Below are positions 7,649-14,378 of a DNA stretch of 32,260 bases, in pieces (within the stretch, counting starts at the first letter, position 1; each line of letters begins with the position of its first letter). A model generated the notes under the pieces. The model saw only the letters and a program-made list of their open reading frames with translations, was not told the DNA's origin and ran no database searches. The stretch comes from Actinomycetes bacterium (GTDB taxonomy: Bacteria > Actinomycetota > Acidimicrobiia > Acidimicrobiales > Ilumatobacteraceae), in NCBI GenBank assembly GCA_025351965.1, contig JANXUX010000404.1, positions 1-32,260 of the forward strand, in the 5' to 3' direction. The position numbers and the translations under genes were made by a program.

Positions 7649-8583
7649 ATCGCCGCCTCCCGGATGTCGAAGCGTCGGGCGAGTTGATCGCCGATCAGGT
7701 TGAAGGAGATGACGGTCAGGAACAAGAAGAGGCAGGGGAAGATCGTGGCCCACCAGGCCCGGGCCAGGTCGCGCTGACCGTCGCTGATCATCTTGCCCCA
7801 TGTCAACGGGCGCTCCACCCCGAGACCGAGGAACGCGAGCGCGCCCTCGGCGGCGACGAGAATGCCGAGGCCGGTGACGGCCACGGTGAGCATCGCCGGG
7901 ATCAAGTTGGGCAAGATCTCGCGGGCGATGACCCGGCCGCTCTTGGCCCCGAGGCTGCGCGCGGCGAGCACGAACTCGCGATCACGGAGCGCGATCGTCT
8001 GCGCTCGGGCTATTCGGGCGAACGGCGCAATGGCAAGGATCCCGAGTGTGAGGGTGATCTCCCACTGACGGTCCAGCCAGCCGAGCCAGGAGTAGACGTC
8101 CTTGAGGTCGTCCATCCGGTAGACGAGCAACAGCGCGAGCAACAGAGGCGGCAGCGCGAGCAACGAGTCGGTGATGATCGATCCGACGCGGTCGGTCCAG
8201 CCCTGGAAGTAGCCACTGGCGATGCCGAGCAGGCCACCGACGACGAGCCCGATCACGGTGGACAGCACGCCGACGGTCAGCGTGACCCGAGCCCCGTAGA
8301 TGCACCGCGCGAAGACGTCGTGCGAGCTGGAGTCCGTCCCGAGCCAGGCCGTCCATCCAGGTCCGAGGTTGTAGCGGCCGGCCTTGCCGCCGACTCTGAT
8401 CTTGGTGTCGTACAGGCGGATGAACGGCAAGACGCTGGCGAAGACGATGCAGAAGACGAGCCCGCCGAGCCAGGTGATGCCGAACCACATGCCGATCCTC
8501 GGACGGCGGCGCTGCGTGCGGGCGGGTGTGTCCGGAGCGGATGCGGGATCGGCGACGGGTGGGGATTCGATGGTGAGAGTCAT
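7645..8583 (-). CDS. ABC transporter permease (DppC/OppC-like)
   Basis: A 312-residue inner-membrane permease. It has a hydrophilic Pro/Arg-rich N-terminus (1-30), one isolated helix (about 31-53), a periplasmic loop containing GPGWTAWLGTDSSSHDVFARCIYGAR, a family hallmark close to GTDxxGRD, and then a five-helix transport domain. The cytosolic EAA coupling loop reads AARSLGAKSGRVIAREILPNL. It forms the membrane pathway with the DppB-like protein encoded ten bases upstream. The stop codon overlaps the downstream ATPase start by four bases. Confidence 0.92.
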   Translation of the reverse strand: MTLTIESPPVADPASAPDTPARTQRRRPRIGMWFGITWLGGLVFCIVFASVLPFIRLYDTKIRVGGKAGRYNLGPGWTAWLGTDSSSHDVFARCIYGARVTLTVGVLSTVIGLVVGGLLGIASGYFQGWTDRVGSIITDSLLALPPLLLALLLVYRMDDLKDVYSWLGWLDRQWEITLTLGILAIAPFARIARAQTIALRDREFVLAARSLGAKSGRVIAREILPNLIPAMLTVAVTGLGILVAAEGALAFLGLGVERPLTWGKMISDGQRDLARAWWATIFPCLFLFLTVISFNLIGDQLARRFDIREAAI

Positions 8584-8593
8584 GGTCCAGTCC

Positions 8594-9559
8594 TCAGCTC
8601 AGTGCCCTGGCGTGGCGGATGCGGGGGTCGATCACGGCATAGCTGAGATCGACGAGCAGGTTGACGGTGACCACGGTGGCCACCAGGATCGCCGAAACGG
8701 ACTGCACGGTGAACAGGTCGCTCGACAAGATCCCGACGACGAGCAGCGATCCCATGCCCTTGATGTTGAAGTACTGCTCGACGACGAGTGCGCCGCCGAC
8801 GAGACCGCCGAGTTGTACGCCAACGTTGGTGAGCAGCGTGAACAGTGAGTTGCGCAGCGCATGGCTCCACAGGACACGCCTCGGCGATACACCCTTGGCA
8901 CTCGCGAGCGTCACGAAATCAGCCTGCAGCGTCTGGACCATGTCGGCGCGGAGCAGACGGACATACACCGCAGCCAGCGGCAACATCAAGACGATCGATG
9001 GGAGCAAGAAGTTCTTGAAGTGCCCACTGAGGGATTCCCAGGGGTAGATCTTGGAGGCCAGCCGTGGGAACCACTGCAGGCGGATGATGAAGAGGTAGCT
9101 GAGCAGCGGAGCGAGCACGAGTGCCGGGATCGACACCAGCGCGAACGAGAAGAAGCTGCCGATCTTGTCGAACGCGCTGTCGCGCCGATAGGCCTGATAC
9201 ACCGCCACTGGCACGGCGATGACCAGTGCTCCAACGGTGGCGTAGATGCCGAGGAACAGCGTGGGCAGGACCCGTGGCTTGAGGTACGTCGTGACGTCGA
9301 GGTTGTTGGTCTGGGAGTACCCGAAGTCCAACGTGAACATTCCTCGCAACCAGTACCAGTACTGGGTCAGGTAGTTGCTGTTCAGATGGAAGCGATCGGT
9401 GACCGCCTTGATCTGTTCGTCGGTAGCGGTCCCTCCGAGCATCGTTCGTGCGGGGTCACCGGGCTTGTTCAGCCCGATGCGCATGAACACCAGCACCCCG
9501 AAGGTGACCAGGAAGAACACGATGACGAATTGGAAGAGACGTTGGAGGAAGTACCGCAT
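8594..9559 (-). CDS. ABC transporter permease (DppB/OppB-like)
   Basis: A 321-residue permease beginning MRYFLQRLFQFVIVFFLVTFGVLVF, a typical first helix of DppB/OppB proteins. The extracytoplasmic loop carries the expected GDPARTMLGG region, and the EAA loop reads ASAKGVSPRRVLWSHALRNSL near the C-terminal third. About six transmembrane helices are visible. The ATG at 9559 has only a weak GGGG element upstream, in keeping with lower expression than the binding protein. A strong hairpin (9614-9649) lies between it and the binding-protein gene. Confidence 0.92.
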   Translation of the reverse strand: MRYFLQRLFQFVIVFFLVTFGVLVFMRIGLNKPGDPARTMLGGTATDEQIKAVTDRFHLNSNYLTQYWYWLRGMFTLDFGYSQTNNLDVTTYLKPRVLPTLFLGIYATVGALVIAVPVAVYQAYRRDSAFDKIGSFFSFALVSIPALVLAPLLSYLFIIRLQWFPRLASKIYPWESLSGHFKNFLLPSIVLMLPLAAVYVRLLRADMVQTLQADFVTLASAKGVSPRRVLWSHALRNSLFTLLTNVGVQLGGLVGGALVVEQYFNIKGMGSLLVVGILSSDLFTVQSVSAILVATVVTVNLLVDLSYAVIDPRIRHARALS

Positions 9560-9613
9560 GCAGACCCCGGGTGCCCGTGTGTGAGAGGTGGCGGATGATG
9601 GTGGTGGTGACGA

Positions 9614-9649
9614 CGAGGGTGCGGGCTGCCGGAGCGGCCCGCACCCTCG
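9614..9649 (-). terminator. Strong intercistronic hairpin after the binding-protein gene
   Basis: A perfect 13-bp inverted repeat (CGAGGGTGCGGGC at 9614-9626 and its complement at 9637-9649) has a 10-base loop that can pair a little further. No U-run follows in the minus direction. It lies between the binding-protein stop (9672) and the permease start (9559). It probably acts as a partial terminator or a 3'-end stabiliser, giving more binding protein than permease, a common arrangement in ABC importer operons. Confidence 0.6.
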
Positions 9650-9671
9650 AACGACACGAACTCAGACGAGA

Positions 9672-11591
9672 TCAGGCGTTCTGGTCGATCCAGATCGAGT
9701 TGACCCAGAACTGACCGGAGAAGCCGGCCCCGTCGCGGGCAGCGGATCCGTCGGGCAGCACCGTCTGGCCGAGGCCCTGCACCTTGGGGCTGTGCGGCGT
9801 GCCCCACAAGGTGTAGTCGATCGGGATCTGGTAGCACTCCTTGGCCATCTGGCGGTTGATGTCCTCGGCGGCCTTGTTTCGTGCGGCCTCATCCGGGTTG
9901 CTCCGTGCATCAGCAAGCAGGCGATCGACCTCGGGATCGTTCAGGCGCCCGAAGTTGAGCGCGAGCTGGCCGTCCGGCGGGCCCGATACCGAGTTCCACC
10001 AGAAGTTCTGCTGGTCCACGGTCAAGCCGGCGTGGTTGCGCCAGCCATAGATGAAGAAGCCCGGGTCACCGAACAGGGCGTTGGTGATGAACTTGTCCTG
10101 CGGGACGACGTCGACCTTGGTGTCGACTCCGATCGCAGCCCAGTAGCCCTTGTACAGCTCGGCGGCCTGGTCGCCCAGTGCCGTGGCGGTGTGGCCGTAG
10201 GTGACCTCGACGCTGCTGGTGCCAGTTTCCTTCTTGTACTGCTCGATCAGCGCCTTCGCGCCCTCGATGTCCTGGGCGGGGTCGAAGCCGTTGTCCTCGA
10301 GGTAACCCTGTTGACCCGGGGAGAAGAGGCCGTTGGCGATCTGGGTGAGACCACCGGCCACGAGGTCGATGACCTCTTGGCGGTCGATTGCCTTCGACAA
10401 CGCGCAGCGCACGAGTGCGCTCTGCGTCGGGCCGGGCTTGGCGAGGTCGATCAGCAGGTAGTTGGTCTCGACGAACTTGGTCTGCTCGGTCATCGGGAAG
10501 TTGTCCGGATCGTCACGGAAGTCCTTGACCACCTGGGCCGACGACGTCGAGAAGATGTCCAGCTCACCGTTCTTCAGGGCTTCCTCGGCGACCTGGCTGT
10601 CCTCGATGACCTTGAAGTCGATCTCGTCGAGGTAGGGCAACTGGACGCCGTTGGCGTCCTTCTGCCAGTACCCGGGGTTTTTCTTGACGACGAGGACGTC
10701 ACGCGGGGTGTAGCTCTCGACGATGAACGGACCTGAACCGATCGGTGCACTGGCCTTGGCCGGGTCGGCAGCGACTGCGGTGAGCCACGTCGGTGAGGCG
10801 ATCAGGCCCCACTGGGTGGTCAGCGCCGAAGCGAAACCGGGCCAGGAGAGCGGGGTGTTCGCGTCGCCGTTCTTGCCGGTGGTGATCGTGAACGTCTTGT
10901 CGTCGGTCTTGACGATGTCGAGGATCATCTTCGGCGTGCCGTCGTCGTTGGTCGCTCCGGAGGGATCGGCGATCTTGGCGACATCGTTGAGCGCCTTCGA
11001 GATCAGCAACCCTGTACCGGTCGTCTGCAGGTTGTACACGACTGCGTCGGCGTCGACGGGCGTGCCGTCGGTGAACTTGATGCCGTCACGCAGGGTGACG
11101 GTCCACACCGTGAAGTCTGCATTCGGTTCGATCGACTCAGCGAGGTACGGGTGCACCTTGCCGTCGGCGCCGAACGCAGCGACCGGGTCGAAGAACGACC
11201 GAGCGCGTTCTTGGCAATACGAGTCGCACTGCATGGCCGCTGGCGTCCACGCGTTGGCGACTTCTGCTTCGCCGCTGACGACGAGCTTGCCCCCGATCGT
11301 CACGTCGGCGACCGGCACGGTCGTCTCGGCGGGCAGTGTCGTGTCTGCGCCGACCGTGGTGTCGGTGCCGTTGGACGGCGTGGTCGTGTCGCCGGCGGCC
11401 GCTGTCGTGTCGCTCCCCCCGGCAGCGGTCGTGTCAGCGGCAGGCGATGACCCGGTCGTGCCGACGCTGTTGCCGTCGTCTTTCTTGCTACACGCGCCGG
11501 CGATGAGCGCGAAGCTCACCAGCGCCGACCCCAGCAGGACGACGGGCCGTCGCCTGCGGTGTGTTGTCTGTCCAGTTCGATTCGTCCCCAA
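9672..11591 (-). CDS. ABC transporter substrate-binding lipoprotein (SBP family 5)
   Basis: A 639-residue extracytoplasmic binding protein. The signal peptide has an Arg-rich start (HRRRRP), a hydrophobic core and the lipobox LIAGAC, predicting lipidation of the cysteine. A Thr/Ala-rich linker follows (TTAAGGSDTTAAAGDTTTP), then a family 5 domain with YLAESIEPNADFTVWTVTLRDGIKFTDGTPVDADAVVYN, GSGPFIVESYTPRD and DPEVDRLLADA. It delivers a peptide, opine or other amine-containing ligand to the permeases; the ligand cannot be read from sequence. I chose TTG 11591 because an AAGGGGGAG Shine-Dalgarno sits just upstream and it gives a normal signal peptide. The frame is open to 12065 but runs into divergent genes. 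A long structured leader precedes it. Confidence 0.88.
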   Translation of the reverse strand: MGTNRTGQTTHRRRRPVVLLGSALVSFALIAGACSKKDDGNSVGTTGSSPAADTTAAGGSDTTAAAGDTTTPSNGTDTTVGADTTLPAETTVPVADVTIGGKLVVSGEAEVANAWTPAAMQCDSYCQERARSFFDPVAAFGADGKVHPYLAESIEPNADFTVWTVTLRDGIKFTDGTPVDADAVVYNLQTTGTGLLISKALNDVAKIADPSGATNDDGTPKMILDIVKTDDKTFTITTGKNGDANTPLSWPGFASALTTQWGLIASPTWLTAVAADPAKASAPIGSGPFIVESYTPRDVLVVKKNPGYWQKDANGVQLPYLDEIDFKVIEDSQVAEEALKNGELDIFSTSSAQVVKDFRDDPDNFPMTEQTKFVETNYLLIDLAKPGPTQSALVRCALSKAIDRQEVIDLVAGGLTQIANGLFSPGQQGYLEDNGFDPAQDIEGAKALIEQYKKETGTSSVEVTYGHTATALGDQAAELYKGYWAAIGVDTKVDVVPQDKFITNALFGDPGFFIYGWRNHAGLTVDQQNFWWNSVSGPPDGQLALNFGRLNDPEVDRLLADARSNPDEAARNKAAEDINRQMAKECYQIPIDYTLWGTPHSPKVQGLGQTVLPDGSAARDGAGFSGQFWVNSIWIDQNA

Positions 11592-11620
11592 TGGACTCCC
11601 CCTTCGGTAGGTTCCCAGCT

Positions 11621-11657
11621 CGATGTCCCTCACCGGCGAACCGGAGTGTTGACATCG
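11621..11657 (-). promoter_or_regulatory. Structured 5' leader hairpin of the transporter operon
   Basis: In the leader of the binding-protein mRNA, CGATGTC (11621-11627) pairs with GACATCG (11651-11657). Inside it CCGG pairs with CCGG around a four-base loop. The hairpin ends about 15 bases upstream of the Shine-Dalgarno. It could influence translation or stability. It does not match a riboswitch class I can name. Confidence 0.35.
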
Positions 11658-11690
11658 AACGGTTGTGACCCCTGCCACAACGCCACTTAT

Positions 11691-11721
11691 ACAGTAGCCA
11701 TACTTGCCCGGCGGGTAACAA
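11691..11721 (-). promoter_or_regulatory. Probable promoter of the ABC transporter operon
   Basis: On the minus strand TTGTTA (11721-11716) and TACTGT (11696-11691) are 19 bases apart and resemble -35 and -10 boxes; TATAAG overlaps just downstream. Predicted initiation near 11684 gives a leader of about 93 bases, long compared with the leaderless genes around it. Confidence 0.4.
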
Positions 11722-11729
11722 CACGGGCT

Positions 11730-11746
11730 CGCGATCAGTGATCGCG
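11730..11746. promoter_or_regulatory. Perfect 17-bp palindrome, candidate operator
   Basis: CGCGATCA and TGATCGCG flank one central G. It sits between the divergent promoters of the ABC operon (-10 at 11696-11691) and the DUF5522-like gene (-10 at 11750-11755), overlapping the -15 to -35 zone of the latter. It is a plausible binding site for a dimeric regulator. No regulator gene is adjacent. Confidence 0.45.
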
Positions 11747-11749
11747 TCG

Positions 11750-11755
11750 TACCGT
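11750..11755 (+). promoter_or_regulatory. -10 box (TACCGT) of the DUF5522-like gene
   Basis: TACCGT ends seven bases before ATG 11763, the standard leaderless spacing of this window, and so favours ATG 11763 over the GTG codons at 11754 and 11757. Confidence 0.45.
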
Positions 11756-11762
11756 GGTGAGG

Positions 11763-11987
11763 ATGTTGCGCAAGAACGGCGATCGGATCCCACATCTGCG
11801 TCGTCTCGCACCGACGCACCCACGATTCGCCGAGATCATGGCACGACATGATGCCGCCGTTGGCGAGGGTGAACCGAGTTACCGGGATCCCGTCAGCGGC
11901 TACGCCGTGTTCACCGGCCGGTTCCTCGCCGAACGGCAGCGGTGCTGCGACAGCGGCTGCCGACACTGCCCGTACGTGATCGATTGA
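11763..11987 (+). CDS. DUF5522-like small cysteine-rich protein
   Basis: A 74-residue protein ending RCCDSGCRHCPYVID. The CCxSGCRHCPY motif, preceded by YRDPVSGYAVFTGRFL, matches the small DUF5522 family as I recall it. The clustered cysteines suggest metal or Fe-S binding, but the function is unknown. ATG 11763 lies seven bases after TACCGT, so the mRNA is probably leaderless; GTG codons at 11754 and 11757 are less likely starts. It lies 35 bases upstream of the PPK2 gene, which has its own promoter box, and diverges from the transporter operon across a palindromic site. Confidence 0.75.
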   Translation: MLRKNGDRIPHLRRLAPTHPRFAEIMARHDAAVGEGEPSYRDPVSGYAVFTGRFLAERQRCCDSGCRHCPYVID

Positions 11988-12010
11988 TTCGCCCCGGTCG
12001 CCCGATTCGC

Positions 12011-12016
12011 TACGGT
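12011..12016 (+). promoter_or_regulatory. -10 box (TACGGT) of the PPK2 gene
   Basis: TACGGT ends six bases before ATG 12023, implying a leaderless transcript. It lies just after the stop of the upstream small gene, so PPK2 can be transcribed independently. Confidence 0.45.
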
Positions 12017-12022
12017 CGGGCC

Positions 12023-12877
12023 ATGGCAGACCTGGGCAGACCGGCATCGAAGAAATCGAACGCAAAGGAGGCCAAGTTCCTGTCGAGACTGGTCGTCGCC
12101 CCGGACTCGAACTTCCGGTTCTCCAAGCGCAAGCCGGACCAGACGTTCGGATGGGACAAGGAGGGTGCAGCCGTAGAGCTGGCCGAGCTGCTCGCCCGCA
12201 TCGACCTGCTCCAGCAGAAGTTGGCGGCAGAGTCCCGACAGAGTCTGCTGGTCGTGCTCCAGGCGATCGACGCCTCGGGCAAGGACGGAACGCTGCGCGG
12301 CGTGTTCGGCCCGCTCAGCGCGTCTGGCGTACAAGTCTCGAACTTCAAGGCGCCGACCGGTGCCGAGCTGTCACACGACTACCTGTGGCGCGGGCACGCG
12401 CGGACGCCGGCCACGGGCGAGATCGCGGTGTGGAACCGCAGCCACTACGAAGACGTGTTGATCGTGCGGGTCAAGAACCTGGTTCCGGAGGAGCGTTGGC
12501 GTCGGCGCTATCGGCACATCCGCGAATTCGAGCAGATGCTCGCCGACGAGGGCACGCGGATCGTCAAGATCAATCTCCACATCTCGAACGAGCAGCAGCG
12601 GGCCCGGCTGCAAGACCGCATCGACGACCCGAACAAGCGGTGGAAGTTCCGCGTCGGTGATCTCGAGGACCGCAAGCTCTGGCCGAAGTTCATGAAGGCG
12701 TACGAGGTCGCGATCAACGAGACCTCGACCGAGCGCGCCCCCTGGTACGTGGTTCCCGCCGAGCACAAGTGGGTCCGCAACCTCGCAGTCGCGCACATCC
12801 TCCACCACGCCCTGACCGAGATGGATCCGCAGCTGCCCCCGGACGATCCTGCGATGCTCGGCGTCGTCGTCGAGTGA
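12023..12877 (+). CDS. PPK2 family polyphosphate kinase / polyphosphate:nucleotide phosphotransferase
   Basis: A 284-residue cytosolic enzyme transferring phosphate between polyphosphate and nucleotides (NMP, NDP or both, depending on subclass). Walker A DASGKDGT is at residues 83-90 and the Walker B-like NRSHYEDVL at 138-146. The lid region contains RWRRRYRHIREFEQML, and FHLHIS-type residues appear as KINLHISNEQQ. The C-terminal half has WKFRVGDLEDRKLWPKFMKAYE and APWYVVPAEHKWVRN, characteristic of PPK2. Lys87 and Asp88 are the expected P-loop residues. ATG 12023 follows TACGGT by six bases and there is no Shine-Dalgarno. The subclass (GDP/ADP- or AMP-phosphorylating) cannot be fixed by eye. 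Confidence 0.92.
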   Translation: MADLGRPASKKSNAKEAKFLSRLVVAPDSNFRFSKRKPDQTFGWDKEGAAVELAELLARIDLLQQKLAAESRQSLLVVLQAIDASGKDGTLRGVFGPLSASGVQVSNFKAPTGAELSHDYLWRGHARTPATGEIAVWNRSHYEDVLIVRVKNLVPEERWRRRYRHIREFEQMLADEGTRIVKINLHISNEQQRARLQDRIDDPNKRWKFRVGDLEDRKLWPKFMKAYEVAINETSTERAPWYVVPAEHKWVRNLAVAHILHHALTEMDPQLPPDDPAMLGVVVE

Positions 12878-12887
12878 CACACCCGAC

Positions 12888-12902
12888 GTCGCCGCTGGCG
12901 AC
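12888..12902 (+). terminator. Weak hairpin downstream of PPK2
   Basis: GTCGCC and GGCGAC flank a three-base loop ten bases after the PPK2 stop codon. There is no T-run, so it is at best a weak or Rho-assisted terminator. Confidence 0.3.
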
Positions 12903-12963
12903 CGCCGGCCCCACCTGTGACCGGCATTCGCGGGTGAGCGCCCCGTTCTGGTTGTACGAATTG

Positions 12964-12969
12964 TAAAGT
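12964..12969 (+). promoter_or_regulatory. -10 box (TAAAGT) of the molybdenum hydroxylase operon
   Basis: TAAAGT lies in an AT-rich patch ten bases before ATG 12980, in front of the three-gene operon. The leader would be only a few bases long. No -35 box is seen at the usual distance. Confidence 0.45.
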
Positions 12970-12979
12970 TCTGGCCACC

Positions 12980-13831
12980 ATGCCTGTGCTCGTACCCACC
13001 AGCCTCGATCAGGCCGTGTCGATGCTCTCCGCCACGCCCGACGCCTTGGTCCTCGCCGGCGGCACCGACGCGATGGTCGAGGTCAACGCCGGTCATCGCA
13101 AGCCGCACCACGTGCTCGTCGTCAACCGGGTCGCCGAGCTGCGCTCGTGGACCTTCGACCCCGAAGCCTCGACAGTGCGGATCGGGTCGGCCGTCACCTA
13201 CGCCGAGCTCATGGAACCACCGATCGCCGACCTCGTGCCGGCGTTGGCCGAGGCCTCGCGGACAGTTGGGTCGCCACAGATCCGCCACGCTGGCACGCTC
13301 GGCGGCAACCTCGGAACCTGCTCTCCGGCCGGAGACGGCCTACCGGTGCTCGCCGCGTTGGACGCAATCGTGCACCTGGCCAGCGCGACCGGCGAGCGGT
13401 CGATGCCGATCGGTGAGTTCATGGTCGGGGTGAAGCGCAACGCGCGCCGACCCGACGAGCTGATCACCGCAGTGACGGTCCCCGTGGTGAGTGGCTATCA
13501 GGGTTACAGCAAGGTCGGGGTGCGCAACGCGATGGTCATCGCGCTGGCCACCGCCTGCATCGTCGTCGACACGCCCGGCCGCACTGTGCGCCTCGCCATC
13601 GGCTCGGTCGGCACGACCATCATCCGCTGCACCGACGCCGAGGCCTTCGCCGCCTCGGCCGTCGACTTCGACTCCGGGACCGCGTCCGGCGACACCGTCA
13701 CCCGGTTCGGCGAGCTGGCAGCAGCGGCCAGTCGACCGATCGATGATCACCGTGCCACTGCGGACTACCGCCGTCACGCGATCGGTGTGATGGCCGGCCG
13801 CCTTCTGCGGAGAGGGTTCGCGAATGTCTGA
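12980..13831 (+). CDS. Molybdenum hydroxylase FAD subunit (xanthine dehydrogenase/CoxM family)
   Basis: The 283-residue medium subunit, which carries FAD and passes electrons from the Fe-S subunit to NAD+ or another acceptor. Seen are the FAD-binding VLAGGTDAMVEV (24-35) and TLGGNLGTCSPAGD (about 106-119), the latter being the usual TxGGNxxxxSPxxD stretch, and a C-terminal CO-dehydrogenase-flavoprotein-type domain (SKVGVRNAMVIALATACIVV). The length is normal for the family. It is the first gene of the operon; its end overlaps the start of the small-subunit gene by eight bases. The FAD-FeS-Mo order is shared by CO dehydrogenase and several xanthine dehydrogenase-type enzymes, so order alone does not give the substrate. 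Confidence 0.92.
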   Translation: MPVLVPTSLDQAVSMLSATPDALVLAGGTDAMVEVNAGHRKPHHVLVVNRVAELRSWTFDPEASTVRIGSAVTYAELMEPPIADLVPALAEASRTVGSPQIRHAGTLGGNLGTCSPAGDGLPVLAALDAIVHLASATGERSMPIGEFMVGVKRNARRPDELITAVTVPVVSGYQGYSKVGVRNAMVIALATACIVVDTPGRTVRLAIGSVGTTIIRCTDAEAFAASAVDFDSGTASGDTVTRFGELAAAASRPIDDHRATADYRRHAIGVMAGRLLRRGFANV

Positions 13832-14378
13832 CCCGACCGTTCCTGACCCGACCGTACCCGAGCCGACCGGGTCGGTCGGTTTCGACGAGCTCTACCAGTT
13901 GAACGTCAACGGTGAGACGCGTGACGTGCGCGACGCATGGGTGGGGGAGAGCCTGCTCTACGTGCTGCGCGAGCGTCTCGGCCTGATGGGCAGCAAGGGT
14001 GCGTGCGAACAGGGCGAGTGCGGCTCGTGCAGCGTGATGGTCGATGGCGAGCTCGTCTGCAGCTGCCTGGTCATGGCCGCGAGTGCAATCGACCAGCCGA
14101 TCGTCACGATCGAAGGCGTCGCCCCGATCGGCTCGCCGAGCGACGTGCAACAGGCGTTCGTGGATGCGGGCGCAGTGCAGTGCGGGTTCTGCACGCCGGG
14201 CCTCATCATGGCCACACACGCACTGTTGGAACGGTCCGCCGAGCCGAGCGAGTTCGAGATCCGAGAAGAGCTCAGCGGGAATGTCTGCCGGTGCACCGGG
14301 TACGGGCGCATCATCGAAGCCGTGCAGCGTGTCTCGGTGTCCCGCCGGGCCGATGCCGAGAGCGGGATCGCGTCGTGA
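13824..14378 (+). CDS. Molybdenum hydroxylase 2Fe-2S subunit (xanthine dehydrogenase/CoxS family)
   Basis: A 184-residue small subunit with two [2Fe-2S] clusters that wire the molybdenum site to FAD. The plant-ferredoxin-type cluster is ligated by Cys61, Cys66, Cys69 and Cys81 (GACEQGECGSC ... CSC). The second uses QCGFCTPG (Cys120, Cys123) and NVCRCTGYG (Cys155, Cys157). All eight ligands are present. The N-terminus has an unusual repeat, PDPTVPDPTVPEPTG, before the ferredoxin fold begins near residue 22. It overlaps the upstream gene by eight bases and the downstream gene by four (GTGA), so the three subunits are probably translated in step. Confidence 0.94.
   Translation: MSDPTVPDPTVPEPTGSVGFDELYQLNVNGETRDVRDAWVGESLLYVLRERLGLMGSKGACEQGECGSCSVMVDGELVCSCLVMAASAIDQPIVTIEGVAPIGSPSDVQQAFVDAGAVQCGFCTPGLIMATHALLERSAEPSEFEIREELSGNVCRCTGYGRIIEAVQRVSVSRRADAESGIAS

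Noticed and set aside
11592-12065. Upstream extension of the binding-protein frame
   Set aside because: It would put 158 residues before the lipoprotein signal peptide and overlap two divergent genes. TTG 11591 has a strong Shine-Dalgarno.
13937-14374. Upstream extension of the molybdenum catalytic subunit
   Set aside because: The frame stays open but lies inside the 2Fe-2S subunit gene. The GTGA overlap at 14375 and the start of homology at the usual N-terminus place the real start there.
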